Source of the DNA: Streptomyces sp. CB00455
Lineage (GTDB): Bacteria > Actinomycetota > Actinomycetes > Streptomycetales > Streptomycetaceae
NCBI RefSeq assembly: GCF_001905445.1
Contig: NZ_LIVQ01000003.1
Span: forward strand, 931,445-995,444
Direction of reading: 5' to 3'
Length of the DNA stretch: 64,000 nt
A program made the position numbers and the translations under genes. Each line of letters starts with the position of its first letter. The stretch's first letter is position 1. The notes under the pieces were generated by a model. That model was given only the letters and a program-made list of their open reading frames with translations. It was not told where the DNA came from and made no database searches. This document shows, one piece after another, positions 40,787-49,103 of this stretch.

Positions 40787-40883
40787 GGAGGTCCCCCAAG
40801 GACTCGGATACGTGGACGGGCGCACGGTGGTGGCACCGTGCGCCCGTATCCTCCATGACGCCGGGCCGGGCCCGGCGGTTGCC

Positions 40884-41609
40884 CTACAGATCCAGCGCGC
40901 CCCGCTGGATGGCTTCCAGGTCCGCGCAGCCGCCGGCGGCGAGGTCCAGGAGGGCGTTGAGTTCCTTGCGGTCGAAGGGCTCGCCCTCGGCGGTGCCCTG
41001 GACCTCGACGAAGCGGCCGTCGCCGGTGCAGACCACGTTCATGTCGGTCTCGGCGCGCACGTCCTCCTCGTAGCAGAGGTCCAGGAGCGGTACGCCGTCG
41101 ACGATGCCGACGCTGACGGCGGCGACGGTGCCGGTGAGCGGCTTGCGGCCGGCCTTGACGAGCTTCTTCTTCTGGCCCCAGGCGACGGCGTCGGCGAGGG
41201 CGACGTAGGCGCCGGTGATCGCCGCGGTGCGGGTGCCGCCGTCGGCCTGCAGGACGTCGCAGTCCAGGACGATGGTGTTCTCGCCGAGGGCCTTGTAGTC
41301 GATGACGGCGCGCAGCGAGCGGCCGATGAGGCGGGAGATCTCGTGGGTGCGGCCGCCGATCTTGCCGCGGACGGATTCGCGGTCGCCGCGGGTGTTGGTC
41401 GAGCGCGGCAGCATCGAGTACTCGGAGGTGACCCAGCCTTCGCCGCTGCCCTTGCGCCAGCGCGGGACGCCTTCGGTGAAGGACGCGGTGCAGAAGACCT
41501 TGGTGTCTCCGAAGGAGATGAGGACGGAGCCCTCGGCGTGCTTGCTCCATCCGCGTTCGATGGTGACCGGGCGGAGCTGTTCGGGCGTACGGCCGTCGAT
41601 GCGAGACAT
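40884..41609 (-). CDS. rph: Ribonuclease PH
   Basis: A 241-residue phosphorolytic 3'-5' exonuclease that trims tRNA 3' ends and takes part in RNA turnover, working as a hexamer. Signature segments are SRIDGRTPEQLRPVTIERGW, GDTKVFCTASF, RGDRESVRGKIGGRTHEISR and the catalytic region DCDVLQADGGTRTAAITGAY. Length is normal for the family. It heads the minus-strand set rph - lipoprotein - rdgB and is separated from nagF by a terminator. Confidence 0.97.
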   Translation of the reverse strand: MSRIDGRTPEQLRPVTIERGWSKHAEGSVLISFGDTKVFCTASFTEGVPRWRKGSGEGWVTSEYSMLPRSTNTRGDRESVRGKIGGRTHEISRLIGRSLRAVIDYKALGENTIVLDCDVLQADGGTRTAAITGAYVALADAVAWGQKKKLVKAGRKPLTGTVAAVSVGIVDGVPLLDLCYEEDVRAETDMNVVCTGDGRFVEVQGTAEGEPFDRKELNALLDLAAGGCADLEAIQRGALDL

Positions 41610-41656
41610 GGCTCCGAGCCTAGTCCCTGCGGGGCCGGGCCCATGTCGCTGTGCGA

Positions 41657-41689
41657 AGACCCCGTCCGGATGCGTCCGGGACGGGGTCT
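41657..41689. terminator. Terminator between rph and nagF
   Basis: AGACCCCGTCC (41657-41667) pairs with GGACGGGGTCT (41679-41689) around a GGATGCGTCCG-type loop. It lies about 100 bases past the minus-strand nagF stop and 48 bases before rph. Confidence 0.75.
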
Positions 41690-41787
41690 GCGGTGGTGCG
41701 GGTGGTGCGTGCTGCGGTGTGGGGATGACGCGTGGCGCGGGGGCGGGCTGCCGCGGTCGCGCGCTGCGCCGAGCCGGTGGGCTCAGC

Positions 41788-42021
41788 TCACATCATGTCT
41801 TCGATCTCGCCGGCGATGGGGTCGGCGTCGGTGCCGATGACGACCTGGATCGCGGTGCCCATCTTGACGACGCCGTGGGCGCCGGCGGCCTTGAGGGCGG
41901 CCTCGTCGACCTTGCCGGCGTCGCGGACCTCGGTGCGCAGGCGGGTGATGCAGCCCTCGACCTCTTCGATGTTGTCGATACCGCCGAGCCCGGCGACGAT
42001 CTTCTCAGCCTTGGTGGCCAT
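41788..42021 (-). CDS. nagF: PTS EIIB component, GlcNAc type (NagF)
   Basis: A 77-residue phosphotransferase EIIB domain as a free-standing protein. The phosphorylated Cys is in IEEVEGCITRLRTEVRDAGK, and GAHGVVKMGTAIQVVIG follows as in the glucose/GlcNAc EIIB family. ATG at 42021 has GGGAG seven bases upstream. In S. coelicolor NagF passes phosphate to incoming N-acetylglucosamine through NagE1 or NagE2 (established). It diverges from nagE1, and the 225-base gap carries a DasR site that can control both. Confidence 0.95.
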   Translation of the reverse strand: MATKAEKIVAGLGGIDNIEEVEGCITRLRTEVRDAGKVDEAALKAAGAHGVVKMGTAIQVVIGTDADPIAGEIEDMM

Positions 42022-42180
42022 GTGTGTCTCCCTGAGTGTGACGAAGAACGAGTCTCGGCGGCCAGGTCCGGTACCCACCCGTCGGTCCGCTTCGTCACGG
42101 TAACCCACGGTTGGCCCCTCTACGCAGGCACATGACCGCTCCCTGCCGAATGATGACGGTCAACAGCATCGTGCCCGACG

Positions 42181-42196
42181 ACTGGTCTACACCAGT
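42181..42196. promoter_or_regulatory. DasR-responsive element (dre) between nagF and nagE1
   Basis: ACTGGTCTACACCAGT matches the DasR consensus (about ACTGGTCTAGACCAGT) in 15 of 16 positions; only one central base breaks the palindrome. It lies 160 bases upstream of nagF and 51 bases upstream of nagE1. DasR represses the GlcNAc PTS until phosphorylated amino sugars accumulate. Confidence 0.93.
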
Positions 42197-42246
42197 GTGC
42201 CGCATGGGGTGCGACTGCCAAAACGGGCCGGTCAGGGAGGACACCG

Positions 42247-43551
42247 ATGAGCGCGAGCAGCGCAGCGGCAGCACAGCCGCGGCACACGCGGTGGAACGGC
42301 CTGTTCCAGGGGTTGCAGAAGATGGGGCGCAGCCTCCAGCTGCCGATCGCCGTCCTACCGGCGGCCGGCATCCTCAACCGCCTGGGCCAGGACGACGTCT
42401 TCGGCAAGGACGGCCTGGGCTGGACGGACGTGGCCCGGGTCATGGCGAGCGCGGGCGGCGCGCTGCTGAACGCCGACCTCGGTCTGCCGCTCCTCTTCTG
42501 CGTGGGCGTGGCCATCGGCATGGCCAAGAAGGCCGACGGCTCCACCGCCCTGGCCGCGGTGGTGGGCTTCCTGGTCTACCGCAGCGTGCTGCGGGCCTTC
42601 CCGACGCCCTGCCCGGTGGGGACGAGGGACATCGGGGGCGGTTGCCTGGGGATGGACGAGACCTTCGCCGAGTACACCTTCCAGAATCCCGGGGTCTTCG
42701 GCGGCATCGTCATGGGCCTGCTGGCGGCGTGGTTCTGGCAGCGCTACCACCGGGTCAAGCTGGTCGACTGGCTGGGCTTCTTCAACGGCCGCCGGCTGGT
42801 GCCGATCATCATGGCCTTCGTGGCGATCGCGTTCGCCGTGCTGTGCCTGTGGATCTGGCCGCCGGTCGGGGACGCGCTGGAGAGCTTCTCCGACTGGCTG
42901 GTCGGCCTGGGGTCCTGGGGCGCGGGCATCTTCGGCGTCGCGAACCGGGCGCTGCTGGTGATCGGCCTGCACCAGTTCCTGAACGTGCCGGTGTGGTTCC
43001 AGTTCGGCAGCTACACCAAGCCGGACGGCCAGGTCGTCCACGGCGACATCGCGATGTTCCTGGCCGGGGACCCGAACGCGGGCCAGTTCCTCTCCGGCTT
43101 CTTCCCGATCATGATGTTCGCCCTCCCGGCGGCGGCCCTGGCGATCACGCACTGCGCGAAGCCGCTGCGCCGCAAGGAGGTCGGCGGGCTGATGCTGTCG
43201 GTGGCCCTGACCTCCTTCGTCACGGGCATCACGGAGCCGCTGGAGTACTCGTTCCTCTTCGTCGCGCCGCTGCTGTACGTCGTCCACGCGCTGCTGACGG
43301 GCGTGTCGATGGCGGTGACGTGGGCGCTGGGCGTGCACGACGGGTTCAGCTTCTCGGCGGGCCTGATCGACTACGTCATCAACTGGGGCCTGGCGACCAA
43401 GCCCTGGATGATCATTCCGATCGGCCTGTGCTTCGCGGTCCTCTACTACGTGATCTTCCGGTTCGCGATCACCAGGTTCGACATCCCGACGCCGGGACGG
43501 GAGTCGGACGAGGAGATCGAGGCGATGCAGGCGGAGAACACCAAGGCGTGA
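42247..43551 (+). CDS. nagE1: PTS EIIC permease, GlcNAc type (NagE1)
   Basis: A 434-residue membrane permease of the glucose/GlcNAc EIIC family with about ten helices. Landmarks are MGRSLQLPIAVLPAAGILNR, KKADGSTALAAVVGFLVY, GVANRALLVIGLHQFLN, GFFPIMMFALPAAALAI and the substrate-loop Glu in TGITEPLEYSFLF. EIIA and EIIB domains are absent, so it depends on NagF (EIIB) and a separate Crr-type EIIA. Compared with NagE2 it has a Cys-containing extra loop (PTPCPVGTRDIGGGCLG). ATG at 42247 has GGGAGG upstream. Confidence 0.95.
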   Translation: MSASSAAAAQPRHTRWNGLFQGLQKMGRSLQLPIAVLPAAGILNRLGQDDVFGKDGLGWTDVARVMASAGGALLNADLGLPLLFCVGVAIGMAKKADGSTALAAVVGFLVYRSVLRAFPTPCPVGTRDIGGGCLGMDETFAEYTFQNPGVFGGIVMGLLAAWFWQRYHRVKLVDWLGFFNGRRLVPIIMAFVAIAFAVLCLWIWPPVGDALESFSDWLVGLGSWGAGIFGVANRALLVIGLHQFLNVPVWFQFGSYTKPDGQVVHGDIAMFLAGDPNAGQFLSGFFPIMMFALPAAALAITHCAKPLRRKEVGGLMLSVALTSFVTGITEPLEYSFLFVAPLLYVVHALLTGVSMAVTWALGVHDGFSFSAGLIDYVINWGLATKPWMIIPIGLCFAVLYYVIFRFAITRFDIPTPGRESDEEIEAMQAENTKA

Positions 43552-43600
43552 GCAGTCGGCACATACCGCCGCTTCCCGGGCTCAAGTCCCCGGTGGCGAA

Positions 43601-43631
43601 GGCTCTCGGACCTACAGGTCCGGGGGCCTTT
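43601..43631 (+). terminator. Terminator after nagE1
   Basis: GGCTCTCGGACC (43601-43612) pairs with GGTCCGGGGGCC (43617-43628) around TACA, with some G-T pairs, and is followed by TTTGT. It lies 50 bases past the nagE1 stop. Confidence 0.8.
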
Positions 43632-43702
43632 GTCATGGATGTCCCGATGTGTTCTCCACCACGAAAATGACGGGTTCCTTACGCGGACCTCACCGTGCTA
43701 AA

Positions 43703-43736
43703 ACTGGTCTACACCACTTGATGGTGTAGACCAGAT
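43703..43736. promoter_or_regulatory. Paired DasR sites (dre1/dre2) upstream of nagE2
   Basis: ACTGGTCTACACCACT (43703-43718) is followed by GATGGTGTAGACCAGA (43720-43735). The pair forms a perfect 13-base inverted repeat, CTGGTCTACACCA and TGGTGTAGACCAG, separated by CTTGA. Each half resembles a complete dre, so two DasR dimers may bind side by side. nagE2 starts 91 bases downstream. Confidence 0.93.
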
Positions 43737-43827
43737 GGCCTGTTCGGCCCGAGGTCCCCCTTTCATGAGACGCCGCCTCCCCCCTTTTCTCGTCCCCTGG
43801 CGGCGCCTTGCCCACTGGAGGAACCAC

Positions 43828-45099
<1,272 letters not shown>

Positions 45100-45125
45100 G
45101 GGCGCACCGCTTCCGCCGCTGGAAA

Positions 45126-45169
45126 CGAAAAGCCCCCGCTCTCCCGGAAGGGAGGGCGGGGGCTTTTCG
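45126..45169. terminator. Terminator between nagE2 and the MBL-fold gene
   Basis: CGAAAAGCCCCCGC at 45126 pairs with GCGGGGGCTTTTCG ending at 45169, and CTCCC/GGGAG pairs near the GGAA loop. The A and T tracts on the two sides make it suitable for both converging genes. Confidence 0.92.
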
Positions 45170-45190
45170 TCGTGTGCCGGTCGGTGCGCG

Positions 45191-45943
45191 TCAGATCTCG
45201 TAGACGGCGCCCGCGTACGCCAGCTCGGCCGGGCCGTCGTAGACGGCGCGGGCGTCCGCGAGGTTCTGTTCGGCGTCGGTCCACGGCGGGATGTGGGTCA
45301 GGACGAGCCGCCCGACGTTGCCCGCCCGCGCGCACTCCCCGGCCTCGCGGCCGTTCAGGTGGAGGTCCGGGATGTCTTCCTTGCCGTGCGTGAAGGACGC
45401 CTCGCACAGGAAGAGGTCGGTGCCGCCGGCGAGCAGCCCCAGCTCGGCGCAGACCCCGGTGTCGCCGGAGTAGGTGAGCGAGCGCCCGCCGTGCTCGATG
45501 CGGATGCCGTACGCCTCGACGGGATGGCTGACCCGCTCCGTGCGGACCTGGAAGGGGCCGATCTCGAAACTGCCCGTTTTCAGGGTGCGGAAGTCGAAGA
45601 CCTCGCTCATCGAGCGCTCGTCCGGGACGTCGTCGTAGGCGGTGGTCAGACGCCTTTCGGTGCCTTCGGGGCCGTAGACGGGGATGGTGCCGCAGCGGCC
45701 GCCCTCGTGCCGGTAGAAGCGGGCCACGAAGTACCCGCACATGTCGATGCAGTGGTCGGCGTGCAGGTGGCTCAGGAAGATCGCGTCGAGGTCGTAGAGG
45801 CCGCAGTGGCGCTGGAGCTCGCCGAGGGCGCCGTTGCCCATGTCGAGGAGCAGCCGGAAGCCGTCGGCCTCGACGAGGTAGCTCGAACAGGCCGATTCCG
45901 CGGACGGGAACGAGCCCGAACAGCCGACGACGGTGAGCTTCAT
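45191..45943 (-). CDS. MBL-fold metallo-hydrolase (RNase Z/phosphodiesterase-like)
   Basis: A 250-residue metallo-beta-lactamase-fold enzyme. It starts MKLTVVGCSGSFPSAESACS and has the metal motif SHLHADHCID (near residue 60), SHPVEAYGIRI, SYSGDTG-like TYSGDTGVCAEL, and the late LVLTHIPPW. This pattern is that of the RNase Z/cyclic phosphodiesterase branch, typical of the actinobacterial protein next to rph and murI-type genes. True substrate is unknown. ATG at 45943 has GGAGG about ten bases upstream. It diverges from the PemK-like gene. Confidence 0.9.
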   Translation of the reverse strand: MKLTVVGCSGSFPSAESACSSYLVEADGFRLLLDMGNGALGELQRHCGLYDLDAIFLSHLHADHCIDMCGYFVARFYRHEGGRCGTIPVYGPEGTERRLTTAYDDVPDERSMSEVFDFRTLKTGSFEIGPFQVRTERVSHPVEAYGIRIEHGGRSLTYSGDTGVCAELGLLAGGTDLFLCEASFTHGKEDIPDLHLNGREAGECARAGNVGRLVLTHIPPWTDAEQNLADARAVYDGPAELAYAGAVYEI

Positions 45944-46138
45944 GGAGCGTGAACCTCCGTGGACGGTCCGTGGACGGAATGCGGGCCGTGCGTGGGTCGA
46001 GCGTAAGGCGCGAAACGGCCGGTCGCTCCTCCGCGGCGGGCCGTTGTGGGGGGAATCACCTGCGCTGTCACCCGGTGGAGCGACAGGGGGTGCCGACGTT
46101 GCCGTGCCAGGGAGTTCCCGCAAGGCTACGGTCGAAAC

Positions 46139-46573
46139 ATGGACACCTCGTGGTGGCCCGCGGTGGCCGCGGTCCTTGCCGTGGCGGTGATCCTGCTGGT
46201 CGCCGGCGCCCGGCTGGGGCTGCCGCGGCGGGCTCCGCCCCCACCGCCGCCGCCCGGACCGGGCGCCGGACCCGAACCGCGCCCGCTGCCCGGTGACCTG
46301 TGGTCCATGGCGGACGGCCGGACCTGCCTGGTGCTGGCGGTACGGCAGGTAAGGGGGCACCGGGCGCGGGTCGCGTGGATCACCGGGAAGTACGACGACC
46401 GGCGGGCCGGGGTGATCCCGCTGCCCCCGGGGACGGTGGGGACGCAGGGCCGGGTCGCGTTCCTGGAGGCGGACCGGCCGGCGGAGGTGTCCCTGTGGGA
46501 GTTCCGGGGACGGGTGGGGACGCTGGACCCGACGGTGTGGGACGAGGTCAGGGGACTGGGAGGCGGCGGATGA
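46139..46573 (+). CDS. Membrane-anchored PemK/MazF-like protein
   Basis: A 144-residue protein. One N-terminal helix (about residues 4-23, WWPAVAAVLAVAVILLVAGA) is followed by a run of Pro and a PemK/MazF-like beta-barrel: RPLPGDLWSMADGRTCLVLA, VAWITGKYDDRRAGVIPLPP, VGTQGRVAFLEADRPAEVSL and WEFRGRVGTLDPTVWDEV. MazF proteins are usually soluble ribonuclease toxins paired with an antitoxin; here the domain is tethered to the membrane and no antitoxin gene lies beside it. Its stop overlaps the start of the DUF488 gene as ATGA. Whether it cuts RNA is unknown. Confidence 0.75.
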   Translation: MDTSWWPAVAAVLAVAVILLVAGARLGLPRRAPPPPPPPGPGAGPEPRPLPGDLWSMADGRTCLVLAVRQVRGHRARVAWITGKYDDRRAGVIPLPPGTVGTQGRVAFLEADRPAEVSLWEFRGRVGTLDPTVWDEVRGLGGGG

Positions 46574-46953
46574 GGCCGGTGGTCCGGGTGCGGCGCGCAT
46601 ACGAACCCCCGCAGCCGGGGGCGGACGGGGTACGGGTCCTCGTGGACCGGCTGTGGCCGCGGGGTCTGGCGAAGGCGGCGGCCGCGGTGGACGAGTGGCC
46701 CAAAGCCCTCACTCCGTCGACGGAGCTGCGCAAGTGGTTCCACCGCGGCGGCTCGGCCGGGGAGTTCCGGGAGAGGTACCTGGCGGAACTGGCCGGAGCG
46801 GGCGCGGCCGTGGAGCTGGCGAGGCTGCGTGCGCTGGCCGAGGCGGGGCCGGTGACCCTGCTGACGGCGGTCAGGGACCCCCGGTCGAGCCACGCCGCGA
46901 TCCTGGCAGAGCTGCTGGACGGCCCCGCCCCGCCAGGTCGGCGCACGCACTGA
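46570..46953 (+). CDS. DUF488 family protein
   Basis: A 127-residue protein of the DUF488 (YeaO-like) family: RVRRAYEPPQPGADGVRVLV, the conserved DRLWPRGLAKAAA, WPKALTPSTELRKWFHRG and TLLTAVRDPRSSHAAILAEL. The family is widespread, uncharacterised, and often annotated as a MarR-associated or nucleic-acid-related protein. It overlaps the membrane-anchored PemK-like gene by four bases, so the two are translated together. The 119 bases that follow hold no recognised element. Confidence 0.88.
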   Translation: MRPVVRVRRAYEPPQPGADGVRVLVDRLWPRGLAKAAAAVDEWPKALTPSTELRKWFHRGGSAGEFRERYLAELAGAGAAVELARLRALAEAGPVTLLTAVRDPRSSHAAILAELLDGPAPPGRRTH

Positions 46954-47072
46954 CCGGTCCCGGGACCGGGCGGGACCGGTGCCCGGGCCGGGCGGCAGTA
47001 CGCGTTGCCGCCGGGCCGGGGTGCGGGGCCGCGCCCCGATGCCCGGCGAGAGCGCGGGGGCCGCCGCAGGGG

Positions 47073-48023
47073 CTACGCCCAGAGCTGGCCTTGGAGGGCC
47101 TCGATGGCCTCCTGCGTCGTCGCGGCCGTGTAGACGCCGGTCGACAGGTACTTCCAGCCGCCGTCGGCCACGACGAAGACGATGTCCGCCGACTCGCCCG
47201 CGGCCACCGCCTTGCGGCCGACCCCGATCGCCGCGTGCAGGGCGGCGCCCGTGGAGACGCCCGCGAAGATGCCCTCCTGCTGGAGCAGCTCCCGGGTGCG
47301 GGTGACCGCGTCCGCCGAGCCGACCGAGAAGCGGGTGGTGAGCACGGAGGCGTCGTACAGCTCCGGGACGAAGCCCTCGTCCAGGTTGCGCAGCCCGTAC
47401 ACCAGGTCGTCGTAGCGCGGTTCGGCCGCGACGATCCTGATTCCCTCGACGTTCTCGCGCAGGTAGCGGCCGACGCCCATCAGGGTGCCGGTCGTGCCCA
47501 GGCCCGCCACGAAGTGGGTGATGGAGGGGAGGTCGGCGAGGATCTCCGGGCCGGTGGTGGCGTAGTGCGCGCCTGCGTTGTCCGGGTTGCCGTACTGGTA
47601 GAGCATCACCCAGTCGGGGTGCTCCGCCGCCAGCTCCTTGGCCACCCGCACCGCGGTGTTCGAGCCGCCGGCGGCCGGCGACGGGATGATCTCGGCTCCC
47701 CACATGGCCAGCAGGGCGCGCCGCTCCTGGCTGGTGTTCTCCGGCATCACGCAGACGATGCGGTAGCCCTTGAGCTTGGCCGCCATGGCCAGGGAGATCC
47801 CGGTGTTGCCCGAGGTGGGCTCCAGGATGGTGCAGCCCGGGTACAGCCGGCCGTCCTTCTCGGCCTGCTCGACCATGTGGAGCGCGGGGCGGTCCTTGAT
47901 CGAGCCGGTCGGGTTGCGGTCCTCCAGCTTCGCCCAGATCCGGACGTCGTCCGAGGGCGACAGCCGGGGCAGCCGTACCAGCGGCGTGTTGCCGACCGCG
48001 GCCAGTGGGGAGTCGTAACGCAT
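47073..48023 (-). CDS. cysM: Cysteine synthase, CysO-dependent type (CysM)
   Basis: A 316-residue PLP enzyme. Lys43 in RNPTGSIKDRPAL binds PLP, and TSGNTGISLA (near 75) and the late GVSTGAALHAA complete the site. In Mycobacterium tuberculosis the matching CysM uses O-phosphoserine and the thiocarboxylated protein CysO as sulfur donor (established). The direct coupling here to a CysO-like gene (TGATG overlap) and the mec gene close by support the same route. Length and motifs are normal. It is transcribed after a leader peptide gene rich in Cys codons. Confidence 0.95.
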   Translation of the reverse strand: MRYDSPLAAVGNTPLVRLPRLSPSDDVRIWAKLEDRNPTGSIKDRPALHMVEQAEKDGRLYPGCTILEPTSGNTGISLAMAAKLKGYRIVCVMPENTSQERRALLAMWGAEIIPSPAAGGSNTAVRVAKELAAEHPDWVMLYQYGNPDNAGAHYATTGPEILADLPSITHFVAGLGTTGTLMGVGRYLRENVEGIRIVAAEPRYDDLVYGLRNLDEGFVPELYDASVLTTRFSVGSADAVTRTRELLQQEGIFAGVSTGAALHAAIGVGRKAVAAGESADIVFVVADGGWKYLSTGVYTAATTQEAIEALQGQLWA

Positions 48024-48301
48024 CAGACAGCGCCGCCGGCCACGGCCGGGAGGATGGTGACGCTGTCGCCGTCCTTGAGGGCGGTGGAGATGCCGTCGAG
48101 GAAGCGGACGTCCTCGTCGTTGAGGTAGACGTTCACGAAGCGGCGCAGCTGACCGCCGTCGACGATGCGCTCCTCGATGCCCTTGTGGCGGGTCTCCAGG
48201 TCCGCGAACAGGTCGGCGAGGGTGGCGCCCTCACCGGACACCGCCTTCTCGCCTTCGGTGTAGGTGCGGAGGATGGTGGGGATGCGGACCTCGATGGCCA
48301 T
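48023..48301 (-). CDS. cysO: Sulfur-carrier protein CysO (MoaD/ThiS family)
   Basis: A 92-residue ubiquitin-like sulfur carrier (EVRIPTILRTYTEGEKAVSG, VNVYLNDEDVRFLDGISTAL, LPAVAGGAV). Carriers of this family need a terminal Gly-Gly for activation as a thiocarboxylate, but this one ends GGAV: two residues follow the di-glycine at 89-90. It probably has to be trimmed first, and the JAMM protease gene at 48568 is the evident candidate. The stop overlaps the CysM ATG. Start at 48301 has CTGGAG upstream. Confidence 0.93.
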   Translation of the reverse strand: MAIEVRIPTILRTYTEGEKAVSGEGATLADLFADLETRHKGIEERIVDGGQLRRFVNVYLNDEDVRFLDGISTALKDGDSVTILPAVAGGAV

Positions 48302-48382
48302 GGCTGGCTCCAGTCGTGAGGGAGGGCGTGGATGCGTGAAGGCGCGCGGATCGTCGGCCCCCGCGCGGAAGGGCTGTGGTGC

Positions 48383-48490
48383 TCAGCCGGCAGGACAGAT
48401 GGCGCTGGCGAGGCGGCACAGGTCGACGTGCAGCCGCGCCACGAGCAGCAGCCTGCCGGGCGTCTCGATGCTCACGTCGTGGGGAACCAT
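48383..48490 (-). CDS. Cysteine-codon leader peptide upstream of cysO-cysM
   Basis: A 35-residue frame, MVPHDVSIETPGRLLLVARL followed by HVDLCRLASAICPAG and TGA. The core RLHVDLCRxASAxC is the signature of a short actinobacterial leader peptide that precedes sulfur-metabolism genes, with Cys codons near the end. Cysteine shortage would stall the ribosome there and alter downstream expression (attenuation, inferred). It ends 81 bases before cysO; GC-rich CCGCGCGG and CCGCGCG segments between could form the switching hairpins. The exact start is uncertain. Confidence 0.8.
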   Translation of the reverse strand: MVPHDVSIETPGRLLLVARLHVDLCRLASAICPAG

Positions 48491-48567
48491 GCGGTCATGT
48501 TAACGATTCCCGGCACCCCGTTTGGAGTGTGATCCCGCATGATGGACGCCGACCGCTCGCATGCTGG

Positions 48568-48990
48568 TCAGTAAGCCGCGACGACCTGCACGTCCTCCTC
48601 CGTGATCACGCCGTCGACGATCCGGTACGAGCGGAACTGGAACTCCCCGAGGCCGTCCTCGTCCGCGGTGGAGACCAGCACGTAGTGCGCACCGGGCTCG
48701 TTCGCGTAGGTGACGTCGGTGCGCGAGGGGTACGCCTCGGTCGCGGTGTGCGAGTGGTAGATGATCACCGGCTCCTCGTCCCGGTCGTCCAGCTCGCGGT
48801 AGAGCTTCAGCAGGTCTTTGGAGTCGAACTCGTAGAACGTGGGCGAGCGGGCCGCGTTGAGCATCGGGATGAAGCGCTCGGGGCGTCCGGTGCCCGCCGG
48901 GCCCGCCACGACCCCGCACGCCTCGTCGGGGTGGTCCTGGCGGGCGTGCTCGACGATCCGGTCGTACAGGGCCTGGGTGAGGGTCAGCAT
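48568..48990 (-). CDS. mec: Mec-type JAMM metallopeptidase (M67)
   Basis: A 140-residue zinc peptidase of the JAMM/MPN+ family. Glu23 in EACGVV and the motif HSHTATEAYPSRTD (His79, His81, Ser89, Asp92) provide the catalytic zinc site. In M. tuberculosis Mec releases cysteine from the CysO-cysteine adduct made by CysM (established). Here it may also remove the two residues beyond Gly-Gly of CysO (inference). It is just upstream of the leader peptide and cysO-cysM on the same strand. Confidence 0.93.
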   Translation of the reverse strand: MLTLTQALYDRIVEHARQDHPDEACGVVAGPAGTGRPERFIPMLNAARSPTFYEFDSKDLLKLYRELDDRDEEPVIIYHSHTATEAYPSRTDVTYANEPGAHYVLVSTADEDGLGEFQFRSYRIVDGVITEEDVQVVAAY

Positions 48991-49009
48991 GAGCGACAGG
49001 ATAAGCAGA

Positions 49010-49048
49010 CGGGCCCTTCCGTACCGAGGAGCGGTACGGAAGGGCCCG
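49010..49048. terminator. Terminator after the amino-acid permease
   Basis: A 17-bp perfect stem, CGGGCCCTTCCGTACCG (49010-49026) with CGGTACGGAAGGGCCCG (49032-49048), around AGGAG. It lies 56 bases past the permease stop and 20 bases before the mec start, so it separates the two minus-strand units. Confidence 0.85.
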
Positions 49049-49103
49049 GATGGTGGACACGCCACCTGGAGCGCACGGTCCGGATCGCCCGGACCAGCAG
49101 GAA

